Shown here: positions 17,799 to 26,351 of the stretch, in pieces | Position numbering within the stretch: the stretch's first letter is position 1 | How the letters are laid out: each line of letters starts with the position of its first letter | Source of the DNA: Calditrichota bacterium | Lineage (GTDB): Bacteria; CLD3 | Assembly: GCA_008501735.1 (NCBI GenBank) | Contig: QQUF01000008.1 | Span: forward strand, 1 to 64,000 | Length of the DNA stretch: 64,000 nt | Direction: 5' to 3' | Position numbers and translations under genes: made by a program | The notes under the pieces: model-generated | Databases searched by the model: none | The model's input: the letters and a program-made list of their open reading frames with translations, nothing else | Told to the model about the DNA's origin: nothing

Positions 17799-19232
17799 TT
17801 GAACTACTTAACTCGTAAAGCTAAAATCATTTCGACTTTAGGACCTGCTACTAACACTAAAGAACAAGTCGTCAAACTGATGAAAGCTGGAATGAACATT
17901 GCTCGTCTTAATTTTTCTCACGGTTCTTACAAAACACACTTACAAAATATAAAAAATGTTCGCGATGCAGAAGAGGAAGTTGGAAGACCTGTTGCAATTA
18001 TTCAGGATTTACAAGGTCCTAAAATTAGAATTGGAAGGGTTCGAGATGGGCAAGTTGAAATTAAAAATGGGGATAAACTTGTAATTACAATCCAAGAGTT
18101 GCTTGGTGATGAGTTTAGAGTTTCTACCTCTTACCAAAATCTGCCAAATGATGTAGAAAAAGGTGACAGAATTTTAATTGATGATGGTGTTCTTGAACTT
18201 AAAGTATCAAAAAAAACAGCTAAAGAAGTTCATTGTATAGTTATTAATGGTGGGATTCTAAAAGCAAATAAAGGAATTAATCTTCCTGGAATTAATGTTA
18301 GTGCTCCAACCTTAACTGAAAAAGACAAAGCGGATTTGCTTTTCGGGTTGCAAAATGGAGTTGATTACATCGCACTTTCTTTCGTAAGAGACCCGAAAGA
18401 CATTAATGTCGTAAAAGATATTATTACAAAAGCTGGTAAAAAAACTCCTGTAATTGCTAAAATTGAGAGACTTGAAGCAATTCAACAAATTGATGAAATT
18501 ATTCAAGTTACAGATGTAATTTTGATAGCAAGAGGTGATCTGGGAGTTGAACTTCCAACTGAAGACGTTCCAATAATCCAAAAAGATATTATTCGTAAAT
18601 GCAATGCTCAAGGAGTTCCTGTCATTACTGCAACGCAAATGCTTGAGTCAATGATTACGACTCCAAGACCAACGAGAGCTGAGGCTTCGGACGTAGCAAA
18701 TGCAATTTTTGATGGAACGGATTGTGTAATGCTTTCAGGTGAAACTGCTTCGGGTAAATTTCCAATCGAAGCTGTAAAAATGATGGATAAAATTATTAGA
18801 ACAACTGAATTTGAAATTTATAAACAAGGTAAAGAAAATAAAAATGCTGCTGAACTTGGAACGGATTATTCCATTACAGATGCGATAACTTTTTCGGCAA
18901 GTCAAACAGCGACAAACCTTAAAGCAGGTGCAATTATTCCGCTTACAAATTCTGGTAGAAATGCTAAGAAGATGGCTACTCAAAGACCTCACTGCCAAAT
19001 CCTTTCACTAACTCAAGATAAAGTAATTCAGAGACAACTTACACTTTATTGGGGAGTTAAATCTTTCCTTTTGGAAACGCTTGACGAGAATTTTAGCTTT
19101 GAAAAGATTGAGAAGCTTGTAACCAATTCAATTTTTGTTTCAGACGGAGATGTTGTGATTTTAACTGCTTCAATCCCTTTTAAACAACAAGGTGAAACAA
19201 ATATTATGAAGGTTTTTAAAATTGTTAAATAA
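17799..19232 (+). CDS. pyk: Pyruvate kinase
   Basis: The 477-residue enzyme converts phosphoenolpyruvate and ADP to pyruvate and ATP. Landmarks are KIISTLGPAT, GMNIARLNFSHG, DLQGPKIRIG, the active-site IAKIER region, ARGDLGVELP, ATQMLESM and ASDVANAIFDGTDCVMLSGETA. Length is normal and there is no extra C-terminal phosphohistidine domain. The start codon is TTG, 6 bases after AAGGGAA, and no upstream ATG fits. It stands alone between two divergent or convergent surface-protein genes. Confidence 0.97.
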   Translation: MNYLTRKAKIISTLGPATNTKEQVVKLMKAGMNIARLNFSHGSYKTHLQNIKNVRDAEEEVGRPVAIIQDLQGPKIRIGRVRDGQVEIKNGDKLVITIQELLGDEFRVSTSYQNLPNDVEKGDRILIDDGVLELKVSKKTAKEVHCIVINGGILKANKGINLPGINVSAPTLTEKDKADLLFGLQNGVDYIALSFVRDPKDINVVKDIITKAGKKTPVIAKIERLEAIQQIDEIIQVTDVILIARGDLGVELPTEDVPIIQKDIIRKCNAQGVPVITATQMLESMITTPRPTRAEASDVANAIFDGTDCVMLSGETASGKFPIEAVKMMDKIIRTTEFEIYKQGKENKNAAELGTDYSITDAITFSASQTATNLKAGAIIPLTNSGRNAKKMATQRPHCQILSLTQDKVIQRQLTLYWGVKSFLLETLDENFSFEKIEKLVTNSIFVSDGDVVILTASIPFKQQGETNIMKVFKIVK

Positions 19233-19233
19233 A

Positions 19234-19268
19234 AAAAGGGGAAACTTAAAACTAAGTTTCCCCTTTTT
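19234..19268. terminator. Bidirectional terminator between pyk and the LruC-domain gene
   Basis: AAAAGGGGAAACTTA pairs with TAAGTTTCCCCTTTT around a short AAAC loop. The stem is about 15 bp, A-rich before and T-rich after, so it works for both convergent genes. Confidence 0.88.
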
Positions 19269-19288
19269 GTCTAATCTAAAGACCTAAT

Positions 19289-21508
19289 TTATTGAGCTTG
19301 TTCTTCCCAAATATAATTCAAGTCAACGTTACCCAAAACACTTGGCAAATACCAATTTGTATTTAAAAGTCCGCCACTTGTTGCCCAAGCTGAGAAGTTA
19401 GGATAAGCAAGTCCGATTTCTTGAGTTTCAACAACGTGTTCCCAGTCAGTTGGTAAAACCAAAGCCCAAGGAAGATTTGTTGTTGTTTTGTAGTAAGAAT
19501 TCTGGTTCGGATTACTTGCGTCATCTTCAGTACCGAAGTAAAGATTATTTACTAATTCAGTTGGAGCATTATCAAGTAAATGAATTTCTTTTCCACGATT
19601 TTGATTAATCACCATAAAAGGATTAAAAGGTGGAGATGCTAAATCATTCAAAGTCAAATTTGCAGACAAAGCAATTGTTAAGTGTAAAGTGTCAACACTA
19701 ACTTCAGGACTTCCAATTTCTGTGTTTAAATAATTGAAACCAGCTGCAGGAGTGTAAAGACCTTTAATATTGTCAGTAACAATAATTACTGCATTTGAGT
19801 TTCCAGCTTCTGTGCCATTTCCATTAAAAGAAGTAAAGTTTGCATCGAAGATTTGGTTTCCACTTACAGAAGAGACTGCGCTGTTAAGGATTGGCATTTC
19901 AAATCCAAAACCATTTGCTAAGTCAGCACCAGCAGCTTTTACTACAAAGTCAGCTTCAACTTCAACAACTTCGTTGTTTGCGTTTGTGATTCTGTTGAAT
20001 CTGTAACCAGTAACTAAATCGTTAAAATCGTAATCTCCTTTTTTAGGCCAAAGGTCTTCAAAAGCGATTGTTCCGAAAGTTTGAGCACTTGGAGTGTAGT
20101 TGTTAAATGCTTTGTTAGGGTCGTTTGGATATTCATCTAATTCATCAGCAACTCCGTCGTTGTCAGCATCAAGAACTGTCGGAGCTCCGAATCCATTTGG
20201 ATTACAAGGTGAACTTGGAATTACGTTATTACAAGAGAGAGAAGCAGGAGAATTAATATTTCCATTGTTGTTTTCAACTCCATTTGCGTCACAAAGTTCA
20301 ACTGTTCCAGATAAATCTGCTCCACCATTAATGTTAGTAGTAGTTGCTATTGAAATGGTAGAAGTTCCACCAAATCCTTCAACGTCTCCATTAAACTGTA
20401 AACTGTTAGCTTCAAACATTGCCCCGTCGTGAAGTTCCGTGTCAGAACCACCATTAAAGTGCATTGCAGAACCACTTGAAGCAAAACCGTAGTTAAAGAA
20501 ATCATTGTTTTGATGAAAATTTCCTGTAACAATTAACTGACAATTGTTTATAAAGTCACTATTGCCATTGTTAGAGAAATTTCCTCCAACTGTGATTTTG
20601 AAATTGTTTGTAACTTCGTCATTGTTGTTAAAGCTTTGACCGACAATTATTTCACCGTCGTTTGTAAGTTCACCATTTGAGTTGACATTAAAGTTACCAC
20701 TTACATTCATAATCCCATAATTTTCAACTTCACCGCTTGGTGAAAAAGTAGAAGTATGAGTAAAGTTGTCACTGTAATTAATTAAAAGACCATCTTTTTT
20801 GATATTTAGATTTTGGCCATTAAAAGTGGCTGTTTCTGTGATAATTAATGTTCCATTCTTATCGACTTGGATTGAACCAGAGCCAAGTGTTCCACAAACT
20901 TTTAAAGTCGCATTCTTTTTAACTTTTGTATTTCCTGTCAAGTTTCCTGTTACGCAAACAGTTCCACCGCTAACAGTAAGGTTGCTTTTATCTACAAAAG
21001 TAGTTCCACAACCTGAAGTACAGTCTGGACCTGACATTATTTCGTTTCCGCCTTTTCCGTTTGGTTTTGCAAAAGAAGATTCGAAAATTAAGTTAAAACT
21101 TGTCGAACTTAAATCTTTAATCGCCAATTCGCTTGAGCCTGTTTGTGAAGTTTTAACAACAAAAAGTTCATCAACGTAAGTAGGAAGGTTAAGGTTTGTT
21201 TCAAAAGGTTTATCTCTGTTTATAGTTCCTGAAATCAATAAGTTTCCACTACCGTAAGGATTTCCGTCATAAATGTCAACTTTATAAAGACCTGTTTCTT
21301 CGATTGTAAAATTTACTCCGATGTTAAGAGCAACATCTTTTGTTGTTGACCAATCAAAGTTTTCTGAAACGGTAAGTTCTTGAATTGGTTCTGGTTCTGG
21401 AATTGCACCAAAAGTTTCTTCCTCGGCAGTATCATCATTCGTACAACCAATTGCAAATGAAGATGCAATTGCCAACATTAGAAGCCTGTTTAAGTTTGAT
21501 TTTTTCAT
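19289..21508 (-). CDS. LruC-domain outer-surface lipoprotein
   Basis: The 739-residue protein begins with a lipoprotein signal (SFAIGC, Cys22). A middle region of about 200 residues is rich in Asn, Gly and short beta strands (FNVNSNGELTNDGEI-type repeats) and looks like a beta-helix or polymer-like stalk. A short calcium-binding-like DADNDGVADELDEYPND segment precedes the C-terminal LruC domain (FEDLWPKKGDYDFNDLV through the end, about residues 470-739). LruC/DUF4842 domains occur in secreted proteins of Bacteroidetes, Leptospira and marine bacteria, and their role is unknown. It is monocistronic. Confidence 0.85.
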   Translation of the reverse strand: MKKSNLNRLLMLAIASSFAIGCTNDDTAEEETFGAIPEPEPIQELTVSENFDWSTTKDVALNIGVNFTIEETGLYKVDIYDGNPYGSGNLLISGTINRDKPFETNLNLPTYVDELFVVKTSQTGSSELAIKDLSSTSFNLIFESSFAKPNGKGGNEIMSGPDCTSGCGTTFVDKSNLTVSGGTVCVTGNLTGNTKVKKNATLKVCGTLGSGSIQVDKNGTLIITETATFNGQNLNIKKDGLLINYSDNFTHTSTFSPSGEVENYGIMNVSGNFNVNSNGELTNDGEIIVGQSFNNNDEVTNNFKITVGGNFSNNGNSDFINNCQLIVTGNFHQNNDFFNYGFASSGSAMHFNGGSDTELHDGAMFEANSLQFNGDVEGFGGTSTISIATTTNINGGADLSGTVELCDANGVENNNGNINSPASLSCNNVIPSSPCNPNGFGAPTVLDADNDGVADELDEYPNDPNKAFNNYTPSAQTFGTIAFEDLWPKKGDYDFNDLVTGYRFNRITNANNEVVEVEADFVVKAAGADLANGFGFEMPILNSAVSSVSGNQIFDANFTSFNGNGTEAGNSNAVIIVTDNIKGLYTPAAGFNYLNTEIGSPEVSVDTLHLTIALSANLTLNDLASPPFNPFMVINQNRGKEIHLLDNAPTELVNNLYFGTEDDASNPNQNSYYKTTTNLPWALVLPTDWEHVVETQEIGLAYPNFSAWATSGGLLNTNWYLPSVLGNVDLNYIWEEQAQ

Positions 21509-21679
21509 TTTTCTTTTCCTACATAAATGAGTTATAAATAAATTTCTTTTTTGTCGTCTGCCACTAATTATAACCCAAACATATAGCTATAAATTTCTGA
21601 CTTAGACAAATAGGCTCATTTTTTCTACTAAAGCCTTTTTTGGTTCGATTAATTTCTTAAAAGTTTGAGAAGTGAGAAC

Positions 21680-22174
21680 TTAGTTTTCTTTAAGTTGTTT
21701 TTTTGTAAAAACAATAGCTCCGATGGTTGCTACTAAAAGCAAGATTGAAGCAATTTCGAATGGAAAAACGTAATCGGTAAAAAGTAAAATCCCCATATTG
21801 TAAGCATCTCCTGCTGGCATTTCGGATTCAGGCACTAAAGCTCTACCAACTTTGGTGAAAGAGAAAATTACTGAAAGAGCAATCGCTCCGCCAAAAACTG
21901 TTCCGAGAAGTTTTTTGAGGTTCGGTATTTTGTATGAATCTTTGAGGTTCAAAAGCATTACAACAAACAGGAACAAAACCATAATTGCTCCTGCATAAAC
22001 TGCAATTTGAATCATTGCGAGGAAGTAAGCATTGAGTAAAACATAAATTCCTGCAAGAGAGAAAAGCGTAACGACAAGCGAAAGAACACTGTAAATTGGC
22101 TTCTCTTGTGTGATTACAACTAAAGCTGAAGCAATGGCAAGAACTGCAAAAATTGTGAAAAGTACTAATTCCAT
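21680..22174 (-). CDS. nuoJ: NADH-quinone oxidoreductase subunit J
   Basis: The 164-residue NuoJ (ND6 family) has five predicted membrane helices and the conserved YVLLNAYFLAMIQIAVYAGAI core in helix III (shown in part). It is in the membrane arm of complex I, near the quinone site. It is the last gene of a nuoG-H-I-J run, 17 bp after nuoI. nuoK, which normally follows, is absent: the next gene upstream on the + map is the LruC protein on the same strand. Confidence 0.93.
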   Translation of the reverse strand: MELVLFTIFAVLAIASALVVITQEKPIYSVLSLVVTLFSLAGIYVLLNAYFLAMIQIAVYAGAIMVLFLFVVMLLNLKDSYKIPNLKKLLGTVFGGAIALSVIFSFTKVGRALVPESEMPAGDAYNMGILLFTDYVFPFEIASILLLVATIGAIVFTKKQLKEN

Positions 22175-22191
22175 TTTATACTCTTAATTCC

Positions 22192-22791
22192 TTAAAACTC
22201 TAAATCTAAACTTCTACCTTCTTGGTAGTATTTTCCGTCTTTGGTAAGCTCATAAACAATTTCTAACTTCTCTTTATCGTAAATTGCATTTTCACGCGAG
22301 TAAGCAGAAAAGTCATAAATCTCTGTCAATTCAATTGCTTCACAAGGGCAAGCCTCTTCGCAAAATCCACAGAAAATACATCTCAAAATATCAATTTCAT
22401 ATTTTTTTGGGTGCTTTTCTTTTTTCGGGTCATTTGGATATTCGTCAGCCCAAGGAGAACGTTCTGCTTCAATTGAAATACAGTCAGCAGGACAAGCAGT
22501 CGAACACATTTCGCAAGCAACACATTTTGTCCTGTCTTGTTCGTCTTTGTTAAGTCTGTGAAGTCCTCTGTATTTTTCGTAAGGAACCCATTTTTCTTCT
22601 GGGTATTGGATTGTCGCACGTTTGTTTGTGCTGATTTTTCCTGCTCTTCTTTCAAGAGGAGCTTGGTAAGCTGCGTGAGCTCCAATTTTCATAAAATGCT
22701 TAAGAGTAAGCATTAAACCCCTGAAAACTTCTACAAGGTAAAGATCATTTTTTACCGATTTAACATTTATGCTGACTTTTTTTGTAGCCAT
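22192..22791 (-). CDS. nuoI: NADH-quinone oxidoreductase subunit I
   Basis: The 199-residue NuoI has two 4Fe-4S motifs, CVACEMCSTACP and CIFCGFCEEACP, which hold clusters N6a and N6b that pass electrons to N2. The N-terminal amphipathic region (LTLKHFMKIG) anchors it to the membrane arm. The C-terminal tail is somewhat longer than in E. coli. It lies between nuoH and nuoJ. Confidence 0.95.
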   Translation of the reverse strand: MATKKVSINVKSVKNDLYLVEVFRGLMLTLKHFMKIGAHAAYQAPLERRAGKISTNKRATIQYPEEKWVPYEKYRGLHRLNKDEQDRTKCVACEMCSTACPADCISIEAERSPWADEYPNDPKKEKHPKKYEIDILRCIFCGFCEEACPCEAIELTEIYDFSAYSRENAIYDKEKLEIVYELTKDGKYYQEGRSLDLEF

Positions 22792-22818
22792 ATTTTTAAC
22801 TTTCGTTTTTTGTCAAAA

Positions 22819-23886
22819 TTAGTGATAAAAATTCTTGAGCAAAACCATAATTACTGCTGTTCCAACAACTGTAAGAATACTCAAAGGTAAAATCCCTTTC
22901 CAACTCACATTCATTAGTTGGTCATAACGAAATCTTGGTAAACTCCAGCGAACCCAAATAAAAATAAAAATGAAAATTGAAGTCTTGAGTCCAAAAACAG
23001 ACATTGACAAAATTACTCCGAAAAGTCCAAGAGCAGATTCGTCAACAAAAGGAATATCCCAACCACCAAAGAATAAAGTTACAACTAAAGCAGAAGAAGT
23101 AATGATATTTCCGTACTCTGCAAGTAAAAACATTCCAAATTTCATTGAGCTGTATTCTGTGTGGTAACCTGCGACAAGTTCTTGTTCACATTCTGCAAGG
23201 TCAAAAGGAAGTCTGTTTGTCTCAGCAAAGATTGTAATTAGAAAAATCATAAATGCAGGAAAGTTTAGAACATACCAAAAAGTTTCTTGTTGGTGAGCAA
23301 CGATTTCATTCATCGAAAGTGAACCTGACATCAAAACAACTGTTACCAAAGCTAAACCCATTGGCAATTCGTAAGAAACCATCTGAGCACTTGCTCTCAA
23401 AGCTCCAAGAAGTGAATATTTGTTGTTTTGAGCCCAACCTCCCATAACGATTCCATAAACTCCAATTGAAGCAATTGCCACAAAGTAGAGTAGTCCAACA
23501 TTTATGTCTGCAACTTGAAGAACTAAAGGAGTTAAGTTTTCACCGATGAAAGGAAGAGAAATTCCAGCAATCGGAATTGTCGGTCCAAAAGGAATTACTG
23601 CTCCTGTCATTAGTGCTGGAGTCATCATCACAATCGGAGCAATCATATAAGTTAGTTTATCAACGTGAGTTGGAATTACATCTTCTTTCAGAATCAGTTT
23701 GATTCCGTCAGCGAATGACTGTCCCAAACCTCCATAAAAAGTTCTGTTTGGTCCCAAACGGTCTTGCATAAAAGCTGAAAATCTTCTTTCAGCAAGAATT
23801 ACCATTGTTACACCAAGCAAAAGAACCTTAATTACAAGGGCAACTTTTAAGACAGAGAAAATTAAATTTTGAGTAGCAATATCCAT
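22819..23886 (-). CDS. nuoH: NADH-quinone oxidoreductase subunit H
   Basis: The 355-residue, 8-9-helix NuoH (ND1) forms the quinone chamber. It carries AERRFSAFMQDRLGPNR, the acidic loop AETNRLPFDLAECEQELVAGYHTEY (given in part) and FIFIWVRWSLPRFRYDQLM. It sits in order between nuoG and nuoI with short gaps of about 21-28 bp. Confidence 0.96.
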   Translation of the reverse strand: MDIATQNLIFSVLKVALVIKVLLLGVTMVILAERRFSAFMQDRLGPNRTFYGGLGQSFADGIKLILKEDVIPTHVDKLTYMIAPIVMMTPALMTGAVIPFGPTIPIAGISLPFIGENLTPLVLQVADINVGLLYFVAIASIGVYGIVMGGWAQNNKYSLLGALRASAQMVSYELPMGLALVTVVLMSGSLSMNEIVAHQQETFWYVLNFPAFMIFLITIFAETNRLPFDLAECEQELVAGYHTEYSSMKFGMFLLAEYGNIITSSALVVTLFFGGWDIPFVDESALGLFGVILSMSVFGLKTSIFIFIFIWVRWSLPRFRYDQLMNVSWKGILPLSILTVVGTAVIMVLLKNFYH

Positions 23887-23907
23887 TTTAAACTCTAAAA
23901 TAAATCG

Positions 23908-25545
23908 TTAGACAGTTTCTAAAACTTCTTGTGGTTGAAGCATTCCTAAATCGCCGATTTTAAACAAAGACATTCCTTTGTATTCCTTTACTTCTTTGGC
24001 AATTTGGATTAAAATTTCCGAAGGCATCATTTCTTTCCAATGCGAATCGAATGCAGTCATTAATTCTTGTAAAATTTCAATGTCTGAAAGGAAACTTCCT
24101 TGTGAAGAAACCGCTTGGCTAAATCTTTGGACTCTTCCTTGAACATTCGTGAAAGTTCCTTGTTTTTCAAAATAATTTTTGCCACCAAGAGCGTAGTGAG
24201 CCGATTTTGTTAAGTCAGAATCTTGGTAGTCAATTACAACGAGTAAGTCTAATTTTTTGAAAAGTTCTTCTTCTTCAGGTAAAAAACCTCCTTCAGGAAT
24301 TCCGCCAAGAACGAAAAGAACTTTTATTTCACCGTGTTTGATTTTGTTGTAAACTTGGTAAGCATTTTCAGCTTTTAAAATTTGAGAAGCACCTTTTCGG
24401 TTTGGTGTTTTGTCGCCATAAATTTTGAAACCAGCTTTAAACTCAACTTCATCTTCTGTGATTTCAGGAGCTCTTAAACCAACGTTGTGACTTCCGATAA
24501 TTTTGTTTGCAAATTTGTTGAGTAAAAAGTTTTCTTCGTTAGAGGCGTGAGCAGAGCCCAAAAATCCGATTGACTTTGCTCTCCAAACCTTTTTGACTTG
24601 GCTTACTTTTTCAACAATTTCTGAAATTGCATCTCTAAGATTTGTGTCAACTTGATTTCCGTTTGCATCGATTTTACGAGGTTTCTTCACTCTTTCAACT
24701 TCTTGAATTGCGTGGTAACCAAATCTTCCGTCGTCACAAATCCAAACTTCGTTCACTTCTTCATTTTCTCTTGGCTTGAAACGTTTAACTTTGTCGTCAA
24801 GGTGAGCAACTTCGATGTTACAACCTGCGGAGCAACCTGTGCAAACCGATTTCGTGTGTTTCAAATTCCAAACTCTTGCTGAAAAAAGAAAGTCTTTTGT
24901 TACTAAAGCACCAACAGGGCAAATATCAGCTACGTTTCCTGAAAGTCTGTTTTTGAGAGGCTTTCCAGGATAAGTAACGATTTCGTCTTTGTGTCCTCTG
25001 TTAGCGATTGCGAGTTCGTGTTCACCGACAATTTCGTCGCAGAAACGGACACAACGCGAACAAAGAATACAACGTTGAGTGTAAAGTGAGATATTTGGTC
25101 CGAGGTCTTTTTTAGGTTTTGGCGTTTTGTCCTCGATTGCTCTTCTGAAACCTCTTCCGTAGTCGTAAGAATAATCTTGAAGTTTACATTCACCAGCTTG
25201 GTCACAAACAGGACAATCAAGTGGGTGATTCAGGAGCAAAAATTCCATAATTGATTTTTGTGATTCAACAACTTCTTCGGTTTTTGTGCTAATCACCATA
25301 TCAAATTCTTCGTCAATCTTTCTATGAGGAGGAGCATTTCCGATTGGAGTTGAACAAGCTGTTTGGAGTTTTGGCATTCCTTGAACTTCTACGAGACACA
25401 TTCGGCAGTTTCCTGCAATCGAGAGTTTCGGGTGGTAACAGTAGTGAGGAATTTCTTTTCCATTTTCAGCAGCTACTTGAAGAATCGTTTTTCCTGCTTC
25501 AACTTCAAGAATCTTACCATCGAGCTTAATTTTGGGCATCGTCAA
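23908..25545 (-). CDS. nuoG: NADH-quinone oxidoreductase subunit G (short form)
   Basis: The 545-residue protein has an N-terminal 2Fe-2S domain (HYCYHPKLSIAGNCRMCLVEV), the His-Cys3 N5 site (HPLDCPVCDQAGEC), a 4Fe-4S N4 site (CILCSRCVRFCDE with CPVGAL) and a molybdopterin-oxidoreductase-like 4Fe-4S domain (CTGCSAGCNIEV), followed by a shortened degenerate molybdopterin fold. At 545 residues it is shorter than the E. coli subunit (about 900). It is the first gene of the nuoGHIJ run. No nuoE or nuoF lies upstream. A Met at residue 3 is an alternative start. Confidence 0.92.
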   Translation of the reverse strand: MTMPKIKLDGKILEVEAGKTILQVAAENGKEIPHYCYHPKLSIAGNCRMCLVEVQGMPKLQTACSTPIGNAPPHRKIDEEFDMVISTKTEEVVESQKSIMEFLLLNHPLDCPVCDQAGECKLQDYSYDYGRGFRRAIEDKTPKPKKDLGPNISLYTQRCILCSRCVRFCDEIVGEHELAIANRGHKDEIVTYPGKPLKNRLSGNVADICPVGALVTKDFLFSARVWNLKHTKSVCTGCSAGCNIEVAHLDDKVKRFKPRENEEVNEVWICDDGRFGYHAIQEVERVKKPRKIDANGNQVDTNLRDAISEIVEKVSQVKKVWRAKSIGFLGSAHASNEENFLLNKFANKIIGSHNVGLRAPEITEDEVEFKAGFKIYGDKTPNRKGASQILKAENAYQVYNKIKHGEIKVLFVLGGIPEGGFLPEEEELFKKLDLLVVIDYQDSDLTKSAHYALGGKNYFEKQGTFTNVQGRVQRFSQAVSSQGSFLSDIEILQELMTAFDSHWKEMMPSEILIQIAKEVKEYKGMSLFKIGDLGMLQPQEVLETV

Positions 25546-25651
25546 AACCTTTGCAATTTTAAAATCTTACAGATTTCGGCAAAGATAGTAAAATTACCTT
25601 TTCAAGGCTACTTTTTTTGGTAATAAAATTTGTTGGTGTTTTGGGTGGGTT

Positions 25652-25996
25652 TTAAGAAAAAAATTCTATCAATTCTTTTTTGTAAAAAGTAATGTCACTC
25701 GGTGTTAAACTTCCTAACTTTTTAACAATTATTCTTTTGTCAATAGTTGCGAATTTCATTCTGAGCATTGAAGGCTTTGGAAGGTTTGCTTTTTGCCAAT
25801 TTTTGATTCGGTAATCGCCTAATCTTTTTTTTGCATCAATTTTACTTGTGATAAAAGCAATGACAAAATCAAGTCCATCATTGTAAGAATTAGGTGAAAT
25901 AATTAAGGCTGGTCGTTTCTTGGTAGTTGATAAATCAGTGAAAGGGAATGGAACGAGAATAATATCCCATTTTTTATAAGGTGTCATAGATTTCAT
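25652..25996 (-). CDS. MazF/PemK-family toxin
   Basis: The 114-residue PemK-like protein has KKWDIILVPFPFTD, KKRPALIIS and a C-terminal helix after LGSLTPSD. The family cleaves mRNA in stressed or antitoxin-depleted cells. It starts within the last codons of the antitoxin gene (23-bp overlap), the usual TA order. A second Met at residue 4 (25987) is possible. It lies between nuoG and a defence-like nuclease. Confidence 0.87.
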   Translation of the reverse strand: MKSMTPYKKWDIILVPFPFTDLSTTKKRPALIISPNSYNDGLDFVIAFITSKIDAKKRLGDYRIKNWQKANLPKPSMLRMKFATIDKRIIVKKLGSLTPSDITFYKKELIEFFS

Positions 25997-26216
25997 CTTC
26001 TTCGTTATCCCACTCTGCGAATGAAGATTCAGACATTTTCATTACTTCTGTTAAATCTTCGTTTTCAGCAATTTTAATGAGAATGTCTTTTTTTTCGTCA
26101 ATGTAATTATCGACTAATTCGGAAATTATGCTTCCCATAGATTTTCCTTCAATTGAAGCAATAACTTTTAAAGTCTTTCTTTTTTTGTCATCAATTCTTA
26201 CACTCATTACGCTCAT
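25974..26216 (-). CDS. MazE-like antitoxin, ribbon-helix-helix type
   Basis: From the ATG at 26216 (after CAGGAAAAGCAA) this encodes 80 residues. The N-terminus (SVMSVRIDDKKRKTLKVIAS) fits a ribbon-helix-helix DNA-binding domain, followed by an acidic C-terminus (WDNEEDEIYDTL) suited to toxin binding. The open frame extends 20 codons further upstream without a plausible signal. It is translationally coupled to the PemK-like toxin and presumably autorepresses the pair. Confidence 0.82.
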   Translation of the reverse strand: MSVMSVRIDDKKRKTLKVIASIEGKSMGSIISELVDNYIDEKKDILIKIAENEDLTEVMKMSESSFAEWDNEEDEIYDTL

Positions 26217-26351
26217 TTGCTTTTCCTGTTTGTAGTATTTACTACAAAATGTAAAGCAAACAGATTTCATTGTCAAAATGAATTTAATTTTACCGAAAAC
26301 TTGATTTAGAATTTAAATTCTAAAAAACACTAAAATTTCTTGAGGATAAAA

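Noticed and set aside
20799-21179. Long + strand open frame (126 codons) within the LruC gene
   Set aside because: A shadow frame opposite a low-complexity coding region; composition is determined by the real gene.
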